Assembly (NCBI GenBank): GCA_028554795.2
Contig: CM068830.1
Coordinates: 108,258,214-108,322,213 of the forward strand
Reading direction: 5' to 3'
DNA from: Sinohyriopsis cumingii
Lineage: Eukaryota > Mollusca > Bivalvia > Unionida > Unionidae
DNA: 64,000 nucleotides
Positions 49,885 to 62,803 of the stretch are shown piece by piece; position 1 is the stretch's first letter; every line of letters starts with the position of its first letter. The notes under the pieces were generated by a model. That model ran no database searches. It worked only from the letters and a program-made list of their open reading frames with translations, and was not told the DNA's origin. Made by a program: the position numbers and the translations under genes.

Positions 49885-51060
49885 ATATAGTGTTTTGTGT
49901 ATCTATATTTTATGTAACTCCTGGTATATGATTTTCGTTACTTTTCGTCATTTTTATTCATGGTCGTTAACTGTATAGAATATATTTTGTTATAAATTAT
50001 GTGCATTATTTGGTTCTGTTGAAAACTAAAATCACGTAGGATCTATAAATTGTTGTTTACATACTTGTTTACAATTAGTAATAATAATCGTAATAAAAAG
50101 ACTTAAAATGGTGCCTATAGCGTTGTTTCTCGGTGACTGATGGATATGGAAGTTTCGAGACAAATTATGTGGCTTCCCCACTGGTTGCGTGAGGTCATGA
50201 TAATATAGTTCGTCGTAACTTAGTACGATGCAGATCAATAGTGTTTGTTGTCATATAGGGTAATATGGGGTCCATTGCGAAATAAAGCCTCAATTTCCGG
50301 TGTATATAAAAGGAGAAAGCTAAGCATTCAGTTTCATTCTGATTTCTGGAGTATTTTGCACATTATGTATTCCTGTTGTAAGTCTGTAGACTATTTTATG
50401 TTGTACTTAGATAATTTCGAGATGAAAAACATTTGTTTGAACTGTTTAATGTTGACATAAATTGCTCATTATTTGGACTGCAATATTATTCTCGGAACTG
50501 TAATAAATTATTCGAAAGAATTCTGGACAACGCCATCTTTACGATGTCATGGTTCTTGGAGGACCAGCACATTTCTGGTATTGAAATTATATGGGACATT
50601 CATTCGTTTAGAACGTTTAAACACTTTTGTAAGGACAATTTTGAATTCACTTCATTTTACTGTAATTTCCTTTCACATTGTTCATTTATCACTTTAATAA
50701 TCAAAATTTTGAGTGTTGAGTTTTACAAAATGTGTTAGTTTTGCTTCTTTTCTGTTAATTAAGTTTGTGACCATAGAGTCGTAAAAAGTAATAATTGTAG
50801 CAATGTATTATTATTAGATGTTTACAGAGCAAAATAGAAAGAAATCAATTCAGGTTAAACAGAAAATGAATTAAATTTCGAACATGGTCATGTCCAGTTC
50901 ATAAATATTACAATACAATAACATATAATGAAATAAAAAACTAAAAAGGCCCTAAGAAACAAACAATGCAAATTATACGCACATAATAGTCATTAACCTG
51001 CGTCAGTCATATTAATTTAGTCCAGGTAGAGTTCGTATTTAAAATCCTTTTGTTCAACCA
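49885..51060. other. No gene recognised
   Basis: AT-rich. A 101-codon plus-strand open frame near 50433-50738 has no recognisable family and overlaps another frame of similar length, as expected by chance. Confidence 0.5.
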
Positions 51061-53640
51061 CGTATAGGAAATCTTTAACTTTATTTTGATATTCTTGCCG
51101 AAGCAAGTGGATGTTCCGACCACAACTGAGTATATTTGGGTTGTAGTCCCACATAATCTTCTACCGGTTTACCCGAGCATTCGTCATTGAACTTGCCAAC
51201 CACCTTTTCAATTGAGGCACTAAACAACGGATGTTCCTTCTGATAATCGATGGTGTCGAACTCATTCGCCGAGCTTATCTGTGCCATGTCCGCATACACA
51301 TTATAGTTGGCAATTTCGATTAACAGCAAGTCAGTGTACAGCATCTTGACTCGATCCTGATATACCTGTTTGATCCTGTCATAGTGACACTCGTACATAA
51401 GCAACTTTGGCACATCTATCAAGGACTTGCCAACAAAGATTATTTTTGACAGTATGAGGTTGTATGTTTACTGTGAACGGCAAAAGGTCCACCATCAAAG
51501 AATTTTTCTAAACTCAAAGGCTAGACCCTCAATGAGCTTTCGAAGTATGCCTTGCTGGTCATTATCGCTGACAAAATTGACCCGAATTCATTGGCGAAGA
51601 TTCTCCATGTTTTCTCGTACATGACATTGGCATTGAGGTTGAAAATGGTCCTTTGCAAACTTTTTGGTGGTTTGGTGGCCTTTGTGCTTAGGTCCTTATT
51701 TCTCTGAACATATGGAGCCATCCTCACTCTTACTGATGAAATCCAAGCATTCGATGAATCTAGGTCACACGCATGCCCAGTCACAAATGCAGCTGAAGAT
51801 TCGCATGTGCAATACATAATTGCGTTTATTCTGAGGATTCGGTACAAGTTTGGTTCATTCTTTGTATTTCCTGCCTGACTCATCCATAATCACTCAAGAT
51901 GGGACAGAGCTTCAGACGCAGGCGGATAATCATTGTGTGTCTCGTGTAAATGTTCGGGATACTCCAGATCAGACTCAAAGAACTATCCGTGATCACTATT
52001 CACTTTGTGACCACGAACGTCTTTTTGCAGATCAATTTGCAAAGGATCAATCCAATGATGCCACCAACCGAACGTGGCTGTATCATAGTTTATTCTAAAA
52101 ACTATTGGCATCTAGATACATGATATAGGTATTGGAGTCAGCTGGATTATACTGAGACACGTGATAGTCACATAGGTGTTTACATTCGAACACTGATCTA
52201 AATTGTATTGCATGTTCGTAGTCTTCTTTTGAGATACCTTAACGTGACCACGATGAATAAAACGTTTTGATTGGTGAGTTTCAGCAAATTGATACCGTCG
52301 TTCATGTCCTTGTACTGATACACCTCATTTCTCGTTATCAGGTATGTATTGGCAGGATAGTATCGACCAGTAATATTGAAGTTCTCCGCGTTCAGGTTAT
52401 TCACTAACATATCCAGGGTCGATTCATATACTCCATCGAATCGATAAACTACAATTGTACCGTCCGAAATATTTGTTAACGGACAGACCTGAACGGATGC
52501 TTGGATCGAATGACTGGCACATTTCATTCCACGAATTATGTTAGTCAATATTTGCAGAGCTTCTTTGCCTGGTATGTAGGTTGGTGGAATAACAGCTGCT
52601 GCATTTTCCACCTCGCCACTATATTTTTAAAATTTTAATTCAGACGCATGCGATTGTTATGTCCTTGCACGAATGTACGCAGGCAATTCAGTAGGATAGC
52701 AAACTAAGGACGACGAAATTTGAATTGTTCATACTCGTATATATTGTAGGGATATCAGCTTTTCTTGCATCTCTGACTATTCGGATATTGTGCTCAAGTG
52801 CAAATTGCCTTAGTTGTTGTATCATTGTATTCCTTTTGGTTTTGTTGCTGTTGAAACTGCAGTGGAAAGGGGTGGTAGTGGTGCTGATGATATATGTGGA
52901 TTCAGTACAAATATGGATCTCAACGTTTCAAGTAAGTCTGCCTTTCTTATGCGATCTGGTGTGTATATGCCATTCTGCCGAGCGAGTTGTTTTAGCTGCG
53001 GCTGTGTAGGCATGTTTATACTGAGGGGATGACGAAGCATCTTTCTAATGGGAAATTATGTCGATGGCTTGTTTTAGTGTTTGATATATTCTCATAATCA
53101 GAGACTGCAATCACTTCAGTCTTCGTAATTATTTCAACTATTCATGTTTTATTGTTTTGTTTTTGTATTGATATCAATTTGTGTTTGTGCTTGACTCGAA
53201 TACCATATTTCAAGCAGGGCTGTGCCCCTAAACCCTCGCTCAGTATTTGAGGTTGTTCTGCAGTACTCACAATGACACGTTCTGCCACAGTAATCATGTT
53301 TTCCAAGGCAGGCAGCTTTGCATTTACTGCATCCCAATATCAAATTTTACATACGAGCGAGCGTAGATCTACGTGACAAAAATACTGCCACATTTTCAGT
53401 CCTGTGTTATTACTAGATCCCCCCACTCGAACTGCATGGCGATTACGAAGCTGTAAAACAGTCCTTGACAAAAAAATTACCCATTTCTCTTTCAGAGTAT
53501 AGAAAGCGACATCCTTGTGTAAAACATCTTTCAGAAACAGGTTCGCCTTAGTAAAATCAAATGTGTCATCATTGACTATGACAGCCGCGTAAATTGTCAT
53601 GCGAGGATCGCATGTACCCAATCATGTTAACCTCTTCTCG
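51060..53640 (-). mobile_element. Polinton-type fragment with protein-primed DNA polymerase B remains, broken
   Basis: The minus-strand frame at 51081-51422 has LMYECHYDRIK, then a palm-domain-like segment, VYADMA, EFDTIDYQKEHPLF and VVGKFNDE...VEDYVGLQPK. This is the order seen in the C-terminal palm region of Polinton/adenovirus-type polymerase B. The frame at 51521-51883 has SLQRTIFNLNANVMYEKTW, like the 'K...N..yGK' region just upstream. Further minus-strand frames at 52198-52611, 52822-53040 (short, SAP-like QPQLKQLARQNGIYTPD) and 53149-53621 look like other genes of the element. It is old, with several breaks; total extent is unknown. Confidence 0.6.
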
Positions 53641-53850
53641 TGAATATCATCCACTTTGTGCCTGAAGATAGCGTTTAAAATTTATGTAATTTACTTATGC
53701 TGCCCCTCGTATATATAGTGATATCTTGCTCTTTAAAACGACTTGAGTTCGGATACCCATTTTATAATTTTGTATCCAAAGATTTTTGGCTTCAAAAATC
53801 TGAACATATTTGTTTAGTTTTTTATTTACTAAGGTCACTCACATATTGAC

Positions 53851-53950
53851 CATCTTATCACCGTGTCCAGCTGCTGTTTCGGTGAATTCGTACAACATCT
53901 TATCACCGTGTCCAGCTGTTGTTTCGGTGAATTCGTACAACATCTTTTGC
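53851..53950. repeat. 45 bp tandem duplication
   Basis: 'catcttatcaccgtgtccag' starts at 53851 and again at 53896 with one internal difference. A third partial start is at 53941. Confidence 0.9.
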
Positions 53951-54062
53951 GCTTCTTTGATGACCCTTTATGATGAGTCCAAACGATAAAACGATCTCAT
54001 TTTGCCTGTCACGTTCTTAGCAAGCCGTTCGATTGGAATATTCAGGTCACTATTACAGATTT

Positions 54063-54168
<106 letters not shown>

Positions 54169-55117
54169 ACATATATGCGTGCGTGTGACGTTGGATCAAG
54201 CCTTTATTTTTATTTAAATTAGTTGCAAACTGATATGTTCTATTCCTTGATTTCTGAGTCACATGTGTTCTAAACAAATGTGTATAAATCCGATCTATTA
54301 CTTTTATCAAATATATACTACCTTATCTTTGTTATGGCGTTAAAAAGGGATGTGTAGATTCATGTGTTGAATTAAATGTTCAGTATCATATAAATGGGAA
54401 CAAACTGACAATGTATACTTTAAGTGTTATATTTGTTTACATTCCTAGTCTATATTCGTGCTCATTAAATGAATCTGATAATTTTTCGAGATAATAATTC
54501 GGTTGTAATTGCATAAATATACTAACGTACGTCGTAATATTATTTAATTAATTTCGATTATGCTTGTAACTTGTACACATGGGACTTAGTTAAATGGTAG
54601 TAGTTTAGGTGTAAACTGTAACAATATGTTTCGAAAGTTTGTCACGCTCTTTAAGGTGGGGCCAGGGAATAAAGATGGTTTCAAGTAATTCATATTTTCT
54701 TGGTTTTGCACGACTGAGAGAATGCATTTGTAATCAATGACATTGAGGGACATAATATGTCTGGCTGGGACACCTATGTGATGTTCAATGGTTTCTCTCC
54801 AGTAGTAACATGAAAGCTCTTGATATCCTTTTCTTTAATTCCTAAGCGGAACACTATTAAGAAGCACGCCATGTAACCAAAATACGCTTACTGGGCATAA
54901 AAAGCAAATACACACACACACACAACTGATATTGTTCCTATGGGTGTAATAATTACCCTAGAGAAATTCCTAAGATACTCAACCATTGGTGAGGAGATTA
55001 AAAGTGGGAAGCAGGAGAATGTGTTTGTAAGTCCAGATATCATTGCTATACAATTATATGGGTGAAAATAATGTTGATTCCAATAAAACAGTTTTTTTCT
55101 TCTTCTATTTTTTTCAG

Positions 55118-55196
55118 ACAACAATGTGTGATATTACAACCATACTGCGATTGCAAACAACTTTGTTTCTTCTGGTAGCTGGCAGAGTTCCATCAG
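55118..55196 (+). CDS. Immunoglobulin-superfamily gene: signal-peptide exon
   Basis: A strong polypyrimidine tract and CAG precede 55118. The ATG at 55124 opens MCDITTILRLQTTLFLLVAG followed by RVPSG, a typical signal peptide with a basic n-region, a hydrophobic core and a small-residue cleavage area. The exon ends in phase 1 at 55196, before GTAGGA. The Ig exon at 62420 also starts in phase 1, and together they read ...PSG-EITIHP. An upstream 5' UTR exon is implied by the acceptor but was not located. The link to the Ig exon rests on phase and order, across a 7.2 kb intron. Confidence 0.68.
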
Positions 55197-57560
55197 GTAG
55201 GAAAGTAATTATAGATGATAGCGTCGCAGCAGTAACGATGGCGGCTATTTTTATTTGTGGTTAAATTGTCCACAGGCTCAACATTAGTAAGCACTCTACT
55301 GGTTACTTGAACTCAGTACTGAATCCCCCACACACCAATAATTCCCTGATTATATACGTTCAACGGCTATAGCCTAAACTATCTGGAAACTTGAATTTTA
55401 AGACGATGACCCCACCCAAATGGATTTTAGAAACAGGCCAATCATACAGTATTTAATATCTCCATCTTACGGAAGCAGGTCGTAAACGTCAAATCTGTTT
55501 GCCATATATGATCGACTTTTATTTGATTCATTTAACTTCTTGTAAATTTTCGTCGAATCGATTTGTCCAAGATGATGTTACAGCCATCATCATACATCCT
55601 TGAGACGTATTTGTTTTAGTTTGCTTTGGCTGCACGATATGTGGTTGTATTTCCACGTAGCCAGTCGCATGGGCACCGTGTAGTAAACATTATGCAAAGC
55701 TGATTCTGTATTTCTGTTCATTACTAACCCAATGTTCGATGCTCCTAGATTCCTGTGATAATTTGGTTTGCGATGTCCTCGGCGTCTATGAATAAATGCC
55801 ATTGGCAAAGGGGTCCACAGAAGCCATGGTTCTTTTTAACTTGTATTGCCCTCATCACTTTAAATTCCTACTGAATTGCTAAACGGGAAGTGGGGTTTAC
55901 CCCTTGGTTTTAGAAGTCTGTACATGACAATACCGTGGATGTGAATGCATGAACAATAATATCCTGTCTAGAGAATTAACTATAGGCCCGTCATTATATC
56001 AGATGTCATAGAATTGTGTATATCAATTGTTACGCATATTTGAAGTAACATTTACTCAGGTGAAGTGTCGGTGTACAGCGTTACATGGGGGTGGTTACCT
56101 CTATCATACATCATTCCGATGTGATGAGTTCGGTTCACTCCATGCTGCAAGATTTCAACTTGAGCACACAGGCTGTTCATTGCAACATAGCCAGTGTATG
56201 TATAAGCTCGTGGTAGATTCAAACTTCACATTACGAAAGTCTTGTCAGTGAGCGGTCCACTTTACGGCGCACTATCTCCAGCTGTACAAGTATGCACATT
56301 GTAAACGTACATTTTCCTATCTGTGTTATAAGATATCATTGTTTAAGTCTAATATTTCTTCTGGAGTTCTTGTGGTTTCAATTCGTAGCATGTCATACAA
56401 TGTATTAGATTTATTATAGTCTGTTTTCAAGTACACACATATGTAACTGAACAGAAGGATTGCATGTAATTAATGTTCCATGTATTAATTGACGAGAGAA
56501 TGTAACTTCCAGTTCTCTAAGATTCTCGTCAGATACAGGTTCAAGTATGAATCTGATTATTATTATTATTATAACCTTATACAGTGGTCCCGATGATATG
56601 AGTTTTATAAATAATCAACACCACTTACTCGCATGCGTCACACTCGTCAATACCTGTTTTACATTGCGCTGCCACAGACATTACACAGATTTAGAAGTTA
56701 TATTTTCAGCTAAAGTGGACTAATGGTTCTGTGCAGTAAAGGGCTGAAGGAATGACAGAGTGATATACCGATTGTGACAGAGCTATGCTGTATCTTTGTG
56801 TTGGTGTCTGCACTGTACTGAATTTGTTGATTTATCCGTGGTGCTAAGTTTGGTTGGTATATACCCGGTATGCTGCCATCGATGGTGACGTCGGCCCTGA
56901 TAAAGATAGTGCTTACCTCGTGGTGAAGGACCAAAGCTTCGAGACCAACGGGTCTTCAGGAAACAATAGGTTTTACGGATCCTGAGTAAGACCGTGATGG
57001 GCGAACCATTTGTGGTGGCTCTATGATGACCAGGCAGAACAGTGGTTGTATATTGTACGCCGCAAGATATGTCACAATATACAGGAAACCAGTTATCAAT
57101 ATCTGTGTGAAAACATTTCGCTATTTGAGTGAGACCTTATCATTGTTTTGGAAACTAGCTTATCATTGTCTGAGTTATTAATTATTGTTCCTTTTCTCCG
57201 TTTCAGTTTTGTTTAATTTCATTTCCTTTATTATTGTTGATAATTCGTTTTAAATTAATTCTGAGAATTCGTTCCAGTTAGGAATCGTATCATTTTTCGT
57301 TTTATTAGTTATTCAACTTCAAGCGCATCATTGTCTTCAAAATCGAAAGTTGAAATGTATGCGTACGAGTTTCGTGTACGATTTTCTTTTTATCTTGTAT
57401 CATACATAAATAAACATCTTATTTTCGTTATCATTGTTAATGTCTTCATTGTAATAATCGGACCCCAACCCGATTCGTCTTCTTACATTTGACTATATAC
57501 AGTGTGTGTGTGATTTGGAGTTTAAACGTAGCTTCAACAAGGTTAGTAATATTGCTAATA
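55197..57560. other. Start of the 7.2 kb Ig-gene intron; no feature recognised
   Basis: Contains scattered short open frames on both strands (for example 55590-55808 minus and 56027-56251 plus) without a recognisable family. A short (TTA)n lies near 56559-56571. Confidence 0.5.
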
Positions 57561-57781
57561 CGTCTGTAGTACGGTAGTTAATAGTGATGTCTAGCACTGA
57601 GGCATCATGTCGAAAACATGTTGCATCATGTCCCATCCAGTCACATTATCATGACACCACGCCGACGAGCCATAACATTAACCTCTTTATTCTGAGTCTT
57701 TAATATGACTCGGCCGGGTTTGAACCCGCGATCTCCCGCATCTGAGGCGGCCGCTCGAACCACTTAGGCTACCGGAGCGGT
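57561..57781 (-). mobile_element. tRNA-derived SINE, copy 2
   Basis: Same family as 14276-14537. The head reads 'accgctccggtagcctaagt' on the minus strand, with a B box complementary to 'gggtttgaacccg' (57716-57728). The body contains 'tagtgatgtct' and 'atcatgtcg' as in copy 1. It is diverged from copy 1 and lacks its poly-C stretch. Confidence 0.82.
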
Positions 57782-58089
57782 ATGCCTCTATACGGTTCTT
57801 TTGTCTACACTGGTTGTTCGGACGTCGTATTAATTTGACTTTGGGTATCACTTGACAACAAGGAAATTAAATTTGCCAGAGGACTAAATCACGTGGGTTC
57901 TTGGTTGGACAAAACCAGTAAATTTTGTAACATATTTTATCTGTCTTGTACTTTGTTTTTGTTCGTGCTACCTCTGCAGGGAAAGAGGCAAAGGCATAAT
58001 AGAAATAGGGGTAACATACGATATGTATGTTTATGTAAAAAGCGTTTTTAGCAGATTCGGAAACGTTTATGGTAAATAATGTTCCAAGT

Positions 58090-58933
58090 TTATGCTCTTA
58101 ACACAAGTAAAAAAAAAACGATTGAAAAGCAAAATTAATTTCTTTCCCTAGAAAATATAGTGACAATGAAAAAATAATTTACGGTATTGCAAATTAAATC
58201 ACATAATTACAGACACAAGTCATACTAATTTAAAGTCCTAAATAAATTTTAGTAGATATCCAAATTAAATCAGAGGCTTGAAGGTGTTTTTGTGTTTGAA
58301 ATAACTTCATGTTGTTGATGTGTCAACAGTCTTTTGTTTAATCACAGCAGTATAATTCGAGGTTTGAATTCCAGTGAATGTCTCTAGGGAAAAATTATAT
58401 CAGAATACTTTAGTCAGAGAAAATAATCACTTGAAGTCAATGATTTGATGAAATAAAATCCAGCCCAAAGCTAATGACTGGACCCAACATGTAATACAGC
58501 TTGATTGTGCTAGACATCATTTTCATTGAAGTAACCATATTATATAGTCTTATACTTGACCTCAGGTCACAATTATAATTTTCTAAAACAAACTATTACC
58601 TAATGGAAATAACCTTCTGGAGTGATCATAATGTTTAATTGACACAATTTTAGTTATAATTAGAAATACTAATATCAAACTTTTAATATAAGACATGGAC
58701 TATGTCAGGTACGCCAAAGGTGTTCAATAACCTAGACCTAGACCCAGATAAACATATTCACTTCTCTTAATAATGGTCGTGATATTAAACCCATAGACAC
58801 AGACAATAGTTAAGCTTTGTATTAATTGCTTACTGAATTTTAAAATATCAATGATTCAGATCAAATAAAAAATATACTTAATTTTAGACAAGGTCAGGTC
58901 AAACATACAATGCTACATTACAATAGCATATCA

Positions 58934-59010
<77 letters not shown>

Positions 59011-59105
59011 CTACTTAATTTTAAACTAGGTTTTAGACTTATGTATGTTTCTGGGTTAAGTCAAACATACAATGCTACATTACAATAGCATATCGTGAAA
59101 TGAAA
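58090..59105 (+). repeat. Dispersed repeat family R, copy 5, with internal (TA)n and duplicated end
   Basis: Blocks: 'tttccctagaaaatata', 'atttacggtattgcaaatta', 'attacagacacaagtcata', 'gttgatgtgtcaacagtctt', 'gaccagcct'-free ending with 'caaacatacaatgctacatt' and 'acaatagcatatc'. That last block occurs twice, at about 58898 and 59063, on either side of a (TA)n run at 58937-59007. The end of the element has therefore been tandemly duplicated around the microsatellite. Confidence 0.8.
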
Positions 59106-59890
59106 ATAAATAAATGCTGATTAAATATGCATAACAATAAAGTTTCGATTGGGTCATCAATGACAAATGGGGTTGTGGTTGGGAGGGACGAGACTCCAAG
59201 GATGTACTTGTAAATACTGGTTTAGATTTCAGTGAATGCGTGTGTGGTTTAGAAGCATTGCCTTGCTTTAGGGCGTTTAAGTTGTTATCTTTCTCTGTTC
59301 GAAGACGATTTTGCGTGCGAATTCACGTCAACACATTTCTTCTTCGTGTTTCACTTGAAATGGCTTCCTGTGCTATTTTTTAAATTCCGTAACAGAAAAC
59401 AATATTTCTTTGAGACTGTAATACACATTATTACAGCCAACTGCTCAACTTAACTGTTAGACATAGGGTCTTGCGGTATTCTTACAACCATCAGACGGAA
59501 ACTAAGTTTGCAGACTTTGGCCTCTACCTCAAAGGAAAATTGTACCCAGTGAGGTGCTTTGGCTTAATCTCGGCATCAATACTCTACAAAGCGGAAGCAT
59601 CTGGATAGCTAGCTTCGTAACCTACCATGTTTCGAATGTCCATTAATGGAAAATGTAATCATGCCTACAAAGCTCTATTAAATGGGAAGGTGACATGAAA
59701 ATGTATGCCATTCTTAGTCCAGTCACCGTCCTGTTTGAAACTGTTCTTTCGAAATCTCAAAGTGATCCACGGAATCACCCTATGTTATTTTCGGCCTTAG
59801 GAAAATACAATTGATCTAACACTAGCTCCTTGCTTTCTTCTCGTTTACAAGTAACCTCTCACGCTGGATTACTGTGCCACTGCAAATAGA

Positions 59891-60150
59891 ACTCATATCC
59901 ATGGGCACGAATAGCTAAACCAATATCCTATATGACTCATATCCATGGTCACAAATAGCTAATCCAATATCCTATATGACTCATATTCATGGGCACGAAT
60001 AGCTAAACCAATATCCTATTTGACTCATATTCATGGGCACGAATAGCTAAACCAATATCCTATTTGACTCATATTCATGGGCACGAATGGCTAAACCAAT
60101 ATCCTATATGACTCATATTCATGGGCACGAATAGCTAAACCAATATCCTA
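59891..60150. repeat. 44 bp minisatellite, 6 copies
   Basis: The unit starts 'actcatatccatgggcacga' and ends 'caatatcctatatg'. Starts are every 44 bp from 59891 to 60111. It ends 37 bp before the 59 bp satellite. Confidence 0.93.
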
Positions 60151-60187
60151 TCTCATGCGTGCTGTTTTTTCTTAACCATATTCTTCT

Positions 60188-61131
60188 ACGATATCACAAG
60201 TGAATTAGAATTCACCATGTCCTCACTATTCCAATGTTACTCATATACGATGTCACAAGTGAACTAGACTTCACCATGTCCTCACCATTCCACTGTTACT
60301 CATATACGATGTCACAAGTGAACTAGACTTCACCATGTCCTCACCATTCCACTGTTACTCATATATGATGTCACAAGTGAACTAGACTTCACCATGTCCT
60401 CACCATTCCACTGTTACTCATATACGATGTCACAAGTGAACTAGACTTCACCATGTCCTCACCATTCCACTTTTACTCATATACGATGTCACAAGTGAAC
60501 TAGAATTCACCATGTCCTCACTATTCCACTGTTACTCATATACGATGTCACAAGTGAACTAGACTTCACCATGTCCTCACCATTCCACTGTTACTCATAT
60601 ACGATGTCACAAGTGAACTAGACTTCACCATGTCCTCACCATTCCAGTTTTACTCATATACGATGTCACAAGTGAACTAGAATTCATCATGTCCTCACTA
60701 TTCCACTGTTACTCATATACGATGTCACAAGTGAATTAGAATTCACCATGTCCTCACTATTCCACTGTTACTCATATACGATGTCACAAGTGAACTAGAA
60801 TTCACCATGTCCTCACTATTCCACTGTTACTCATATACGATGTCACAAGTGAACTAGAATTCACCATGTCCTCACCATTCCACTTTTACTCATATACGAT
60901 GTCACAAGTGAACTAGAATTCATCATGTCCTCACTATTCCACTGTTACTCATATACGATGTCACAAGTGAATTAGAATTCACCATGTCCTCACCATTCCA
61001 CTGTTACTCATATACGATGTCACAAGTGAACTAGAATTCACCATGTCCTCACTATTCCACTGTTACTCATATACGATGTCACAAGTTTACTAGAATTCAT
61101 CATGTCCTCACCATTCCACTGTTACTCATCT
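60188..61131. repeat. 59 bp satellite array, 16 copies
   Basis: The unit starts 'acgatgtcacaagtgaacta' and ends 'ccactgttactcatat'. Copies start every 59 bp from 60188 to 61073 without a single length change. Diagnostic variants are gaattc/gacttc, caccatg/catcatg, cactatt/caccatt and ctgtt/ctttt. The array lies in the Ig-gene intron. Confidence 0.96.
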
Positions 61132-61457
61132 TTATTTCAGTTTTCTCCCTTCTCGTTTCAACAGATTGGGCAGCTATTTCCACTCGTTCAAACTGATCGC
61201 AGAGCTTTTTTTACAAAATTGTTCTTGTGTTTCATTTTAATGCATTATTATTTGCCTCCAAATTTATTTCTTAATATTGTTTCGAAACCAAGAAGTATAT
61301 TAAGATCTGCGTGATATGACTTAGTTAAAACACATTTCTGTGGAAGGCAGTTTATTTTCATTAGAATAATAGATCATCATTTCTGTCAAAATTATTTAAA
61401 GAAAGTAAAACTTTTCTTCAGACATATACATGGCTGTCAATCAGAGCACAATGGTCA

Positions 61458-61760
<303 letters not shown>

Positions 61761-61784
61761 TGATTGATCGATTGATTTGATTTA

Positions 61785-61818
61785 TGTCGCATGCGCCCAG
61801 AAGGGCATGTGCGACGTG
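61785..61818. other. Short inverted repeat
   Basis: 'gtcgcatgcgccc' and 'gggcatgtgcgac' are near-complements separated by a few bases. The surrounding 61780-62170 stretch is richer in CpG than its neighbours and holds a second hairpin, 'ggcgggtggaaat' with 'atttccgcc', near 62119-62147. Confidence 0.6.
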
Positions 61819-62090
61819 TTTATTCCTGCACAGCGGGATGCTAAATGTCCCTAGGGGGAAGGAATTGGTGCCACATCCCCCAGGTGTTTATGTACTCAAG
61901 GAGCACTGCTAATTTAGCCATCAGGTCGTATGACTGTATGTCCCTAACGACCTGAATGAAGGGCTTTCATGAGTGGAAATGGGCCCAACACACACTCGTG
62001 TTAACACAGAGTTGATTTCAGTCCATATTTTCTGTACTAGAGGTGTCGACCCAAGCAGTATGTGACGCCCGTTACGATTGGTCGCAACAA

Positions 62091-62098
62091 TGACGTCA
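62091..62098. promoter_or_regulatory. Palindromic CRE-like site TGACGTCA
   Basis: A perfect CRE consensus in the CpG-richer patch about 320 bp upstream of the Ig exon. It could belong to a repeat and not to the host gene. Confidence 0.35.
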
Positions 62099-62419
62099 CA
62101 TCGGGACACCTCGCTTTAGGCGGGTGGAAATTGTTCAACATTTCCGCCGTTATACGATGTCAGAGAGACTTTAACGAATAATTTACACGGAAATATGCAT
62201 ATACAGCACATATTAATGGTAATTTAATGCATTAACATTTGTCAAAAGTATATCAAGATATAATATATTATTTTTTATTTTTATTAAAATGTATTTTTTG
62301 ATTTATTTATTTTCTTTAACTTTAAGAAGTGTGCATTGTACATAAAAAAGTATTGATAAAACTGTTTATTTGTATTTAGTCATAAATTTTAAATTATATA
62401 TATTTATCGTTTCCTACAG

Positions 62420-62692
62420 GTGAAATTACCATACATCCCTCTATACCCAAAACTTACGATAAAGTTAAGATATCATGCTACTTAAGAGAAAATCCAAGAA
62501 CCTGGACTCACAATGGAATGTTTAGATCATCCTGCAACATCAAGGAATGTTTCCCACCAAAGGATCAAGACCGTGGCTATATATACACAGCTGATCAGAA
62601 CAAATCAGAAGTAATAATTTTATCTATCGACAGGGCGAAAGATGATGGATTGTGGACATGTTCACAGTACAATATCAGTCTTACTGTTTATT
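62420..62692 (+). CDS. Immunoglobulin-superfamily gene: Ig domain exon (phase 1-1)
   Basis: The acceptor 'cgtttcctacag' precedes 62420 and the donor GTGAGT begins at 62693. The 273 bp exon is phase 1-1, the standard for Ig exons. It encodes one Ig-like domain: EITIHPSIPKTYDKVKISCY (B strand with first Cys), RTWTHNGMF (core Trp), an extra Cys pair (SSCNIKECF), SEVIILSIDRAKDDGLWTC (D.G.W.C F-strand motif with the second Cys) and a final strand QYNISLTVYC. It is shorter than a full V-set domain. The signal peptide at 55124 makes the product secreted or membrane-bound. Further domains and any transmembrane segment lie beyond the window. The partner is unknown; molluscan proteins with such exons often act in recognition or adhesion. 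Confidence 0.85.
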
Positions 62693-62733
62693 GTGAGTAC
62701 ACTTTATATAACGTTCTAATCTTAAGAAGCCAG

Positions 62734-62803
62734 TTAGATTTATATCACCTGGGGCACGATGTTTTAGATTTATATCGCCTGGGGCGCGATGTTTTAGATT
62801 ATC
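62734..62803. repeat. 30 bp tandem repeat, 2.3 copies
   Basis: 'ttagatttatatcacctggg' starts at 62734, recurs at 62764 with two changes, and begins again at 62794. It lies just inside the intron after the Ig exon. Confidence 0.88.

Noticed and set aside
50433-50738. Plus-strand 101-codon open frame
   Set aside because: A second frame of similar length overlaps it, the composition is typical of AT-rich random sequence, and no family is recognised.
55590-55808. Minus-strand 72-codon open frame with a basic N-terminus
   Set aside because: The composition looks protein-like, but I recognise no family and see no splice context. It lies in the Ig-gene intron and could be a mobile-element scrap.
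57340-57500. Possible retroelement end with AATAAA and a primer-site-like 'cggaccccaacccg'
   Set aside because: No second copy or paired terminal repeat is visible in the window, so there is no support beyond a vague resemblance.
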